From: Brevundimonas sp.
GTDB lineage: Bacteria; Pseudomonadota; Alphaproteobacteria; Caulobacterales; Caulobacteraceae
Assembly (NCBI GenBank): GCA_012270135.1
Contig: JAAXIW010000187.1
Coordinates: 1 to 7,097 of the forward strand
Direction of reading: 5' to 3'
DNA: 7,097 bases
Part shown: positions 1-6,001 of the stretch, in pieces
Layout: each line of letters opens with the position of its first letter
Numbering within the stretch: position 1 is the first letter of the stretch
Position numbers and translations under genes: made by a program
The notes under the pieces: generated by a model
Databases searched by the model: none
What the model was told of the DNA's origin: nothing
Seen by the model: the letters and a program-made list of their open reading frames with translations, nothing else

Positions 1-2221
1 CCGCCCCGCGGCGCGGCAGGTCGAGCCGCACCACCCGGAAGGAGCCCCAGGCCAGCAGTCCCGCCAGGACGTTGGCGGACACGACCAACCCCATCGACCC
101 GAAGCCCGGGGGCGGCAGCCACAGGTCGGGATTGCGGCTCCACAGGAAAACGTAGCTGAAGCCCATCAGGGCCGCGACCATGCCGCCGACGACCAGAGTG
201 ATGACCATGGCCCACCAGCCGTGGCTGGAAGGACCGCTGGCGTAGGTCGGTACGAGGATCCCCGCGCCGATATCGGCCGACTTCGCGGACTGGGGGGCGT
301 CGAGGAACCAGCACCACTGAACGATGCAGTAGACGGCCAGCACCCCGGTGATCACCGCGGGCCACCACGCCTTGACCGTCAGCAGCATGAAGAAGCACGC
401 GGTGAAGATCGCCGCCCAGACGTGCCAGGCCGAAGGCTTCGGCATGCGCTGCAGATACTGCGGCTCGGCGTTGAGCGTCGAGGTGACGATGGTCTCGCGC
501 TCGCCGGTCGCCGACCCGGGCAGGAAGTAGCGGCCCGCCACGACGTCGCGCTCGAGATCCTTCTGATCCCAAAGGGGATACAGACTCCGGACCACCGGGA
601 TGGAGCGCAGCGAATAGAGCCCGGTCGGCAGCCATTCCAGCCCCGGTCCGCCGTAGACATTGCCGGCCTCACGCGCGCCGAAGGGCCGGAAATTGCGGAT
701 CATGTCAACGATCCAGAGCAGGACGGCGGCGGCGAAGACGAAGGCCCCGACGGTCGAGAGCAGGTTGGGAATCTCCCAGCCCCGGTCCGGCAGGTAGGTG
801 TAGACCCGTCGCGGCATGCCCATCAGCCCGGTCAGGTGCATCGGCAGGAAGGTCAGATGCATGCCGGTGAACATCAGCCAGAACACCCATTTGCCGAGGC
901 GTTCGCTGAGCGGCCGGGCCGAGCTCATCGGCAGCCAGTAGTAGATGGCCGCGAACATCGGGAAGACCATGCCGCCGATCAGCACATAGTGCAGGTGGGC
1001 GACGATGAAGTAGCTGTCGTGGGCCTGCCAGTCGAACGGCACCATGGCCACCATGACGCCGGTCAGACCGCCCATGGTGAAGATGGTCAGGGCTCCGATA
1101 ACGAACAGGCCGGGCACGTTGAACCGCATTCGCCCCGCCGCGATGGTGGCGATCCAGGCGAAGACCTGCACGCCCGCCGGGATCGACACCGCCATCGACG
1201 CCGCCGAGAAGAAGCTGGTCGAGATGGTCGGCAGGCCGGTGGTGAACATGTGGTGGGCCCACACGCCGAAGCTGATGAAGCCGGTCGCCAGCATGGCCAG
1301 CACCACCAACCGGTGTCCGACCAGCGGCGCCCTCGCGACCGCGGGAATGATGGTCGACATGGCCCCCGCCGCCGGCAGGAAGATGATGTAGACCTCCGGA
1401 TGGCCGAAGAACCAGAACAGGTGCTGCCACAGCAGGGGATCGCCGCCCTTGAGCGCGTCGAAGAAAGGCCAGCCGAGCGCCCGCTCAAGCTCCAGCAGCA
1501 GGGTCGAAAGGATGATCGACGGGAAGGCGATGATGATCATCCCGGCGAAGATCAGCATGGCCCACGCGAAGATCGGCAGCTTGTCGAGAGTCATGCCAGG
1601 CGCGCGGGTGGGCAGGACGTGGACGTTCAGGTGGATGGTCCCGGCGATGGCCGAGATCGGTCTGAAGCCTAGGGCGAGCAGCCAGAAGTCGGCGTTGATT
1701 CCCGGCGACCAGGTGGTCGAGGTCAGCGGCGGATACATGAACCAGCCGCCGTTCGGGGCCACGCCGAAGAAGATCGATGAGAAGAAGAACAGCCCGCCGA
1801 TCAGATACGCCCAGAAGGCGTAGGCGCTGAGCTTCGGAAACGGCAGGTCGCGCGCACCCAGCATCTGGGGCAGCAACAGCACGCCCAGCGCTTCGACCGC
1901 CGGCACGGCGAACAGGAACATCATCGTCGTGCCGTGGACGGTGAAGAATTGGTTGTAGGTTTCCTGCGGCAGGAAGCCGTTCATCGGCATGGCCAGCTGG
2001 GTGCGCATCAGCACCGCCAGCGCCCCGGCCAGCACGAAGAACAGCATGGCCGCACCGACGTAATAGACGCCGATGTAGTTGTTGTTGATGGCCGTGATCC
2101 ACTGCCAGCCCTTCGGCCCGCACCAGATCGTCTCCAGTTCCTTCAACTCGCCGGGCGGCCGCTCTCCCTTCGTCGGGAAGCGATCGTAGAGCGCCGGTTC
2201 GAAGCCGGTCTCGCTCTTCAC
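1..2221 (-). CDS. ctaD: caa3-type cytochrome c oxidase subunit I with fused subunit III region (3' end outside window)
   Basis: Catalytic subunit of a heme-copper oxidase in the inner membrane; it reduces O2 to water and pumps protons. 740 residues are visible. It starts at GTG 2221, in a GTGA overlap with the coxB stop, and reads VKSETGFEP; no later start leaves the conserved N-terminus intact. Seen: heme a ligand H96 (VHGTTMMF), D-channel D125 (GARDLPFP), H274-P-E276-V-Y278 (CuB His, D-channel Glu and cross-linked Tyr), CuB H323-H324, heme a3 H409 and heme a H411 (AHLHY), and a GMPRR propionate-binding motif. E276 indicates an A1-type enzyme. Past the usual subunit I end (about residue 550) the frame continues with further membrane segments and a subunit III-like stretch (SSHGWWAMVITL near 710 nt from the edge-side end), as in known I+III fusions. 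Q352 stands where the K-pathway Lys is expected. The C-terminus is cut by the window edge. Confidence 0.95.
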   Translation of the reverse strand, partial: MKSETGFEPALYDRFPTKGERPPGELKELETIWCGPKGWQWITAINNNYIGVYYVGAAMLFFVLAGALAVLMRTQLAMPMNGFLPQETYNQFFTVHGTTMMFLFAVPAVEALGVLLLPQMLGARDLPFPKLSAYAFWAYLIGGLFFFSSIFFGVAPNGGWFMYPPLTSTTWSPGINADFWLLALGFRPISAIAGTIHLNVHVLPTRAPGMTLDKLPIFAWAMLIFAGMIIIAFPSIILSTLLLELERALGWPFFDALKGGDPLLWQHLFWFFGHPEVYIIFLPAAGAMSTIIPAVARAPLVGHRLVVLAMLATGFISFGVWAHHMFTTGLPTISTSFFSAASMAVSIPAGVQVFAWIATIAAGRMRFNVPGLFVIGALTIFTMGGLTGVMVAMVPFDWQAHDSYFIVAHLHYVLIGGMVFPMFAAIYYWLPMSSARPLSERLGKWVFWLMFTGMHLTFLPMHLTGLMGMPRRVYTYLPDRGWEIPNLLSTVGAFVFAAAVLLWIVDMIRNFRPFGAREAGNVYGGPGLEWLPTGLYSLRSIPVVRSLYPLWDQKDLERDVVAGRYFLPGSATGERETIVTSTLNAEPQYLQRMPKPSAWHVWAAIFTACFFMLLTVKAWWPAVITGVLAVYCIVQWCWFLDAPQSAKSADIGAGILVPTYASGPSSHGWWAMVITLVVGGMVAALMGFSYVFLWSRNPDLWLPPPGFGSMGLVVSANVLAGLLAWGSFRVVRLDLPRRGA

Positions 2222-3174
2222 TTCAGACTCTCGAGCCAGGCGGAGACGTCGCGCAGCTCCTGACCGGTCAGGACCGGATAGGCGGGCATGCGGTTGCCCG
2301 GCTTGATCGCCTGGCTGTCGGAAATCCAGCCGGCCAGCGTCCCCTGGTTGTTGGGCAGAATGCCCGCGCCGATCGTCCGCCGCGAACCGACATGGCTGAG
2401 GTCCGGTCCGGCGAGGCCGTTGAACGACGTCCCCGCGACAGTGTGACAGGCGCCGCAGCCGGCGCGGCCGAACACGGCGGCGCCGGGATGCGCCAGCCCG
2501 GCCGCGGGCGCCGGGGCGGTCCGCCGGACGCGCCATGTCTCGAAGTCCGCCGGCTCGTGGGCGACCACAACCAGTCCCATCAGGGCATGCGGACCGCCGC
2601 AGTATTCGGCGCACTGGCCGCCGTAGACGCCGGGCGCGTCGGCCTGCAGCCGCATCAGGTTGCGGCGCCCGGGGATCATGTCGACCTTGCCGGCCAGCCG
2701 GGGGACCCAGAAGCTGTGGATCACGTCGGCCGACTCCAGTTCGAACACCACCGGACGGCCGACGGGGATGTGAACTTCGTTGGCGTCCCGAATGGCCTCG
2801 CGGCCCTGCCCGTCCAGATAGGCGACCCGCCACCACCACATCTCGCCGGTGACCCGGACCCGCATCTCGCCCGGACGCGGATCGTCGCTCAGCCGCGAGG
2901 TCAGGCCGAGGCCGTAGATCAGCAGGGCGCTGAGCACCACGACCGGAAAGGCCAGGCCGCCGATCCAGACCAGCTTCTCGCCGCCGAGCCGCGCGCGCCA
3001 GCGCCGGGGTCCGAACAGGGCCACGCCCAGCGCCACGAGCACGAGCAGCAGCACCGCGCCGCCCATGGCGAACAACACCCAGGCGAGCGTGTTCAACGGA
3101 CCGGCGAACGGCCCGGCCGGATCCATGGCTGGAGGCGGCCAGCCGGCGATCCCCTCCGGCCCTTCAGCGCTCAT
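2218..3174 (-). CDS. coxB: Cytochrome c oxidase subunit II with CuA domain and C-terminal cytochrome c domain
   Basis: Electron-entry subunit (ctaC/coxB) of a caa3-type oxidase, 318 aa, with its soluble part in the periplasm. Seen in order: a short N-terminus with MDPAGPF at 17-23, two membrane helices (about 28-55 and 68-92), the aromatic patch EMWWWR at 111-116, and a complete CuA site H153, C188, E190, C192, H196, M199. A class I heme c domain follows with C240-GA-C243-H244 and likely Met ligand M296 (GNRMPAYP). The fused heme c makes this a caa3 rather than an aa3 enzyme. The start overlaps the upstream cytochrome gene by 11 nt and the stop overlaps ctaD by 4 nt, so translation is probably coupled. 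There is no clear Shine-Dalgarno and no cleavable signal peptide or lipobox before the first helix; the start at 3174 is plausible but M17 (3126) cannot be excluded. Confidence 0.95.
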   Translation of the reverse strand: MSAEGPEGIAGWPPPAMDPAGPFAGPLNTLAWVLFAMGGAVLLLVLVALGVALFGPRRWRARLGGEKLVWIGGLAFPVVVLSALLIYGLGLTSRLSDDPRPGEMRVRVTGEMWWWRVAYLDGQGREAIRDANEVHIPVGRPVVFELESADVIHSFWVPRLAGKVDMIPGRRNLMRLQADAPGVYGGQCAEYCGGPHALMGLVVVAHEPADFETWRVRRTAPAPAAGLAHPGAAVFGRAGCGACHTVAGTSFNGLAGPDLSHVGSRRTIGAGILPNNQGTLAGWISDSQAIKPGNRMPAYPVLTGQELRDVSAWLESLK

Positions 3175-3538
3175 CGAGTGAATACAGCCAGGCCGCGACG
3201 TCGCGGGCTTCCGCCTCGGTGAGGGGCATCGGCGGCATGCCGGTTTCCGGGGCGAGCGACGGAGCGTCGATCAGCCAGGCGGTCACCAGGTCGGGCCGGT
3301 TGGGGAAACGACCGGCGAGCATCGGCCTGGCGCCGAACCCCTTCAGCGACGGCCCGGCCGCGCCCCGGGGCCAGTCGATGCCGGGAATCTCGTGGCAGGA
3401 CGCGCAGCCGACGCGCTTCATGACTGCAAGCCCCCGCTCCGGATCGGCTCCCGCGATGGTTCGGGTGGGTCCCGATTTGTCTCCACAGGCGGCCAGCAGC
3501 AGCGCCGCCGTCAGTAGCGCGCATCGTCCCGGCGTCAT
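3164..3538 (-). CDS. Small monoheme c-type cytochrome lipoprotein
   Basis: Periplasmic electron carrier, 124 aa, first gene of the oxidase operon. It has a lipoprotein signal: a basic start (MTPGR), a hydrophobic core and LLLAAC with lipidated C18. A single class I cytochrome c fold follows, with heme site C45-AS-C48-H49 and Met ligand candidates M101 and M104 (ETGMPPMPL). The C-terminal helix (EARDVAAWLYSL) is typical of the family. The ATG at 3538 is preceded by an AAGGGA ribosome-binding site 4 nt upstream and yields an intact signal peptide; longer in-frame extensions upstream lack these features. It overlaps coxB by 11 nt. It is likely a membrane-tethered donor to the heme c of subunit II; this role is inferred from position. 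Whether the anchor is the inner or outer membrane cannot be told. Confidence 0.92.
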   Translation of the reverse strand: MTPGRCALLTAALLLAACGDKSGPTRTIAGADPERGLAVMKRVGCASCHEIPGIDWPRGAAGPSLKGFGARPMLAGRFPNRPDLVTAWLIDAPSLAPETGMPPMPLTEAEARDVAAWLYSLDER

Positions 3539-3542
3539 CCTG

Positions 3543-3548
3543 TCCCTT
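3543..3548 (-). promoter_or_regulatory. Ribosome-binding site of the lipo-cytochrome c gene
   Basis: Read on the minus strand this is AAGGGA, 4 nt before ATG 3538. It is the clearest Shine-Dalgarno in the oxidase operon; coxB and ctaD instead begin inside overlaps with the preceding gene. Confidence 0.6.
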
Positions 3549-3603
3549 GCACCTGTCAGCCATCCTGCCCCCTTCACGGGAGGAAACCCCCCGTCCACGG
3601 TGA

Positions 3604-3623
3604 CGGTTCCGGCGAAGGAACCG
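3604..3623. repeat. Short inverted repeat (7-bp arms, 6-nt spacer)
   Basis: CGGTTCC at 3604-3610 and its exact reverse complement GGAACCG at 3617-3623, separated by GGCGAA. It lies 27 nt before the diheme cytochrome start. It could be a regulator operator or a leader hairpin; in G+C-rich DNA chance is also possible. A GGTTCC/GGAACC pair also occurs in the inverted repeat at 5923-5977. Confidence 0.45.
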
Positions 3624-3649
3624 CCAAGCTCGGCCGGGGTTGGTTCGGC

Positions 3650-4375
3650 GTGCGCCCGATCCCCTTCCTCCTCGCCGTCGCGATCGTCGCGGCTTGCTCG
3701 CCCGTCGACCGTCGGGCGACGGAAACCTTCTCCGCATCGGGCGAAATCATCGCCATGAGCGGAGGGGACGGCGGTCCGGCCAACGCCTGTTTCACCTGCC
3801 ACGGCCTCGACGGCGCCGGCGACGGGGTCAGCGTCCCGCGTCTGGCCGGGCTGGACGCCGGCTATCTGCAGAAGCAACTCGCCGACTACGCTCTCCAGAC
3901 CCGGTCCGATCCGGTGATGAGCCCTGTCGCCCGCTGGCTGGACGACGAAGAACAGCACGCCGTGGCGGTCTGGTACGCCGCGATGCCGGATCCGGCCGCG
4001 GCCCCGACCGGTCCACCGCCGGACATCTGGCGGAACGGCTCGCCACAGCGGGGCGTGGCTGCCTGCGCCGGCTGCCATGGCGTCGGCGGGGAAGGGTCGG
4101 GCGCGGGCAATCCGGCGGTCCACGGCCAGCCCGCAGCCTATACGCTGGATCAGCTGAGGCGCTGGAAGCGGGGTGAGCGCCGCAACGATCCTCTCGGGGT
4201 GATGGCGGCGGCGGTCGCCGGGCTCAGCGACGCCGAGATGCGCTCCATAGCCGTCTGGCTCGAGACCGCACCCACTGCTCCGCCGCCAGCCAGCGACGCT
4301 GCCATCGCGTCCGCTTCGGGGCCAGTTCCGGCAGGACCGGCAGCATCCCGTGGACCACGTCGTCCCGGTCGATGA
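3650..4375 (+). CDS. Diheme cytochrome c lipoprotein, c4-type
   Basis: Membrane-tethered periplasmic electron carrier, 241 aa. GTG start at 3650 gives the lipoprotein signal MRPIPFLLAVAIVAAC with lipidated C16; the Shine-Dalgarno is weak. Two cytochrome c domains follow: heme 1 C47-FT-C50-H51 with Met ligand M90, heme 2 C139-AG-C142-H143 with Met ligand M185. Spacing and motifs (GYLQKQLADY in domain 1, HGQPAAYTLDQLRRWKRGER in domain 2) match the cytochrome c4 class. The recognisable fold ends near residue 205; the last ~35 residues are a Pro/Ala-rich tail (PTAPPPASDAA and onward). This tail is encoded opposite the end of the b561 gene, with 152 nt of convergent overlap. It likely shuttles electrons between a quinol-oxidising partner and the neighbouring caa3 oxidase; that role is inferred from context. 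Confidence 0.9.
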   Translation: MRPIPFLLAVAIVAACSPVDRRATETFSASGEIIAMSGGDGGPANACFTCHGLDGAGDGVSVPRLAGLDAGYLQKQLADYALQTRSDPVMSPVARWLDDEEQHAVAVWYAAMPDPAAAPTGPPPDIWRNGSPQRGVAACAGCHGVGGEGSGAGNPAVHGQPAAYTLDQLRRWKRGERRNDPLGVMAAAVAGLSDAEMRSIAVWLETAPTAPPPASDAAIASASGPVPAGPAASRGPRRPGR

Positions 4376-4934
4376 AATGATGCTTGAGCGCCGCTCCGAC
4401 ATGGATCGGGATCAGCAGCAGCAAGGTCACGACCAGTCCCCAGTGCATCCACTCGGCCACCGCCTCGATGCGCCAGCGGGCGACCAGGTCGAGCTCGCCG
4501 AACGGGATCAGCGGCCAAGGCATGAAGCCGACCAGCGACAGCTCCTGTTCGCGCGCGGTGGCGGAGATCATCGCCCAGCCGCTCAGGGGCAGGCCGAACA
4601 GGCAGGTGTAGAAGACGTAGTGGGTGATGTGCGCCGCGGTGCTTTCCCAGCCCGGCTTGTCGGCGTCATTGATCGGACCGGGCGCCAGGAGACGCCACGA
4701 TCCCCGGCCGATGACCAGCACCAGCATCAGGACTCCGACGAGGTAGTGCAGGTCATGCGCCGCGACCTTGTCGCCCCCGACCGGCAGCCGCCCCATCCAC
4801 CAGCCCCAGAACAGCTGGAAGATCACCAGCGCCGCCATGGTCCAGTGGAAGACGATGGCCACCGGCGAATAGCGGCCCTCGTCGGTATGGCCGGCCGCCC
4901 ATTCGAGGATGTTGACGATCAGCCGGTTGATCAT
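4224..4934 (-). CDS. Cytochrome b561 family membrane protein
   Basis: Di-heme b membrane electron carrier, 236 aa, prokaryotic cytochrome b561 / Ni-hydrogenase cytochrome b type. The start ATG 4934 overlaps the ctaG stop in an ATGA and gives MINRLIVNIL. Four membrane segments are visible, around 27-46, 60-80, 103-123 and 162-185. Candidate heme ligands sit in each: H30 (VFHW), H63 (DLHYLVG), H105 (ITHYVFY), H164 (MHWG) and H178 (IPIHVG). KHHFIDRDD (184-192) after the last helix is typical for the family. The last ~35 residues form a basic tail rich in Arg and Trp and lie antisense to the tail of the diheme cytochrome gene. Such proteins usually pass electrons between quinone and a periplasmic or dehydrogenase partner. 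Third gene of a coupled three-gene operon. Partner specificity cannot be told from the sequence. Confidence 0.92.
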   Translation of the reverse strand: MINRLIVNILEWAAGHTDEGRYSPVAIVFHWTMAALVIFQLFWGWWMGRLPVGGDKVAAHDLHYLVGVLMLVLVIGRGSWRLLAPGPINDADKPGWESTAAHITHYVFYTCLFGLPLSGWAMISATAREQELSLVGFMPWPLIPFGELDLVARWRIEAVAEWMHWGLVVTLLLLIPIHVGAALKHHFIDRDDVVHGMLPVLPELAPKRTRWQRRWLAAEQWVRSRARRLWSASRRR

Positions 4935-5668
4935 GCGGGGCGCGCGCCGGTCCGGGGGTCCGGACCGATCCATCGGCCGAGCACCATCAGCGCCGCCGCC
5001 AGATAGACCGCCGCCGCCGGCGCCCACATGATCAGTCCGGCCGCCTGCTGGTCCTCGAGGGGGGTCAGACTCCAGGCCGCCGTCGTCGCGAAATGCGGCT
5101 CGTAGACGGGCTGGCCGGTGAAGGTCAGCAGGGCCCCGAGCAGACCCATGGCCACCATCGCGATCAGCAGGGCGGCGACGGCGGCGGGCGCCGAAGCGCG
5201 GCGCACCGCCGCCCAGAACCACACCGCAGAGCCGAGCAGGCTTGACTGCATCAGCCAGTAGACGGCGTCGTTCGACAGGGCCCAGCCATAGGCCGACGGC
5301 GCGTGCCACGCCCAGAACACCACCGCCTGCGCCGCCGTGGCCAGGGCCAGCGGCCCGGCGGGCCGCCGCGGCGCAGACCAGGCGATCAAGGGCGCCGCGA
5401 CCGCCACGAGCAGGACATGATGCACCGTCCGCGCCGCGAACAGCGCCGAGCTCAGGGCGCACAGGGGCGAGACGAAGACGATGGCCAGCCCCACGACGGC
5501 GGCGGCTGCGCACATCCGCTCGCGACCGGACATACGCCACCCGACCACCGCCAGACCGAGCGCCAACGCCGCGATCAGCACCGGGTCGAGATTCCATCGC
5601 GCGAGCCATTCGGCCGGCGTCGGGCCCGGCCCGCAATAGGGGATCCACACCGGACCGGTCCCGGTCAT
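4931..5668 (-). CDS. ctaG: CtaG-like cytochrome c oxidase assembly protein (caa3_CtaG family)
   Basis: Polytopic membrane protein, 245 aa, of the caa3_CtaG family, which assists maturation (copper insertion) of caa3-type oxidases; this is distinct from the Cox11-type CtaG. ATG 5668 overlaps the upstream stop as ATGA and gives the family N-terminus with WIPYCGPGPTPAEW and RWNLDP. Further family marks: VHHVLLVAVAAPLIAW around 82-96, WAWHAPSAYG in the middle, and LLGALLTF and LTPLEDQQAAGLIMWAP near the C-terminal end, followed by a last helix. About six or seven membrane helices are visible. Many Arg-rich upstream in-frame codons exist as far as 6160, but they lack any resemblance to the family and overlap the upstream gene, so the short start is preferred. 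Stop overlaps the b561 start. Confidence 0.93.
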   Translation of the reverse strand: MTGTGPVWIPYCGPGPTPAEWLARWNLDPVLIAALALGLAVVGWRMSGRERMCAAAAVVGLAIVFVSPLCALSSALFAARTVHHVLLVAVAAPLIAWSAPRRPAGPLALATAAQAVVFWAWHAPSAYGWALSNDAVYWLMQSSLLGSAVWFWAAVRRASAPAAVAALLIAMVAMGLLGALLTFTGQPVYEPHFATTAAWSLTPLEDQQAAGLIMWAPAAAVYLAAALMVLGRWIGPDPRTGARPA

Positions 5669-5871
5669 CGCTCGGGCAGGGCGTAAGCGATATGGACCCA
5701 GGCCCCGAGGAGCCTCAGCCGCCACAGCATGACGCCCGAGGCGACCAGGCCGAGGCCGGCCAGCAGGTAGGAGAAGGATCCGCCGATCGGCGGCACAAGA
5801 CCGATCAGGATCAGCACGACGGCCAGTATCCGCACCGCCACGCCGCCGACGCCCTTCTCGATCCTCGCCAT
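5665..5871 (-). CDS. Small membrane protein resembling the anchor domain of PQQ-dependent glucose dehydrogenase
   Basis: A 68-aa protein with two hydrophobic helices (ILAVVLILIGLV and SYLLAGLGLVASGVML, about residues 15-50). From memory, the pattern with GGSFSYLLAGLGLVASGVML and a following LGAWVHIAY matches the first part of the N-terminal membrane domain of membrane-bound quinoprotein glucose dehydrogenases, which carries four to five helices; here only the first two or so remain. No catalytic beta-propeller is present. A GTG at 5874 directly precedes the ATG at 5871, so the start is ambiguous by one codon. The stop overlaps the ctaG start (ATGA, 5665-5668), which argues that the reading frame is maintained rather than decaying. 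Function unknown; it could be a small oxidase or b561 accessory subunit. Confidence is high for a gene, moderate for the similarity. Confidence 0.8.
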   Translation of the reverse strand: MARIEKGVGGVAVRILAVVLILIGLVPPIGGSFSYLLAGLGLVASGVMLWRLRLLGAWVHIAYALPER

Positions 5872-5922
5872 CACAGACCCCGTATCCCAGCTTCAGCACA
5901 GGGATGAACCGGCGGCATCCGG

Positions 5923-5977
5923 GGGGGTTCCGAAATCCCGGCCCGGGCCGGCCGGCGCAGCGGGGCGCGGAACCCCC
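5923..5977. repeat. Inverted repeat with 10-bp arms, 35-nt spacer
   Basis: GGGGGTTCCG at 5923-5932 is the exact reverse complement of CGGAACCCCC at 5968-5977. The spacer contains a 12-bp palindrome and the left arm of a second inverted repeat. Role unknown. Confidence 0.6.
5939..5950. repeat. 12-bp perfect palindrome
   Basis: CGGCCCGGGCCG reads the same on both strands. It lies inside the spacer of the 10-bp inverted repeat. It could be a dimeric regulator site or chance in G+C-rich DNA. Confidence 0.4.
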
Positions 5978-5991
5978 GAACCGCTGCGCCG
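5953..5991. repeat. Inverted repeat with 11-bp arms, 17-nt spacer
   Basis: CGGCGCAGCGG at 5953-5963 is the exact reverse complement of CCGCTGCGCCG at 5981-5991. Its right arm ends 10 nt before the ATG at 6002. Its left arm and spacer interlock with the inverted repeat at 5923-5977. Confidence 0.6.
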
Positions 5992-6001
5992 TTGGCCCGG
6001 A

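Larger units (their letters stand above)
3539..3649. promoter_or_regulatory. Divergent intergenic region between oxidase operon and diheme cytochrome gene
   Basis: A 111-bp gap separates the start codons of two divergent genes, so it should hold promoters for both the lipo-cytochrome c-coxB-ctaD operon and the diheme cytochrome gene. I see no convincing -35/-10 pair on either strand. It holds a short inverted repeat (3604-3623) and a weaker 5-bp one (arms 3591-3595 and 3602-3606). The promoter role is inferred from gene orientation only. Confidence 0.5.
5875..6001. promoter_or_regulatory. Divergent intergenic region upstream of the ctaG-b561 operon
   Basis: 127 bp between the minus-strand operon start and the small plus-strand gene. 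It must contain the promoter for the small membrane protein-ctaG-b561 operon if that operon is independent. No clear promoter boxes are seen. It holds a 12-bp palindrome and two interlocking inverted repeats, listed separately. Confidence 0.45.

Noticed and set aside
221..1672. Long plus-strand open frame of 483 codons opposite ctaD
   Set aside because: Its product is rich in Arg, Gly, Asp, His and Gln with no domain. It lies antisense to well-conserved subunit I motifs and is a by-product of high G+C.
1485..2123. Minus-strand 212-codon frame, and other minus-strand frames inside ctaD (705-1430, 1087-1488)
   Set aside because: Out of frame with subunit I; low-complexity Arg/His/Ala-rich products. 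The true frame starts with GTG at 2221 and carries all heme and copper ligands.
2392..3222. Plus-strand 276-codon frame opposite coxB
   Set aside because: Antisense to the CuA and heme c domains, no motif, and shadow-like composition.
4224..4375. Rho-independent terminator between the convergent genes
   Set aside because: The region is coding on both strands, with no stem followed by a T-run on either strand.
3539..4402. N-terminal extension of the lipo-cytochrome c frame up to 4402
   Set aside because: The upstream part is Arg/Gly/Pro-rich, lies antisense to the diheme cytochrome, and the ATG at 3538 has both a ribosome-binding site and a lipoprotein signal.
4935..5648. N-terminal extension of the cytochrome b561 frame up to 5648
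   Set aside because: It is the out-of-frame reading of ctaG; the b561 family N-terminus starts at 4934 in an ATGA overlap.
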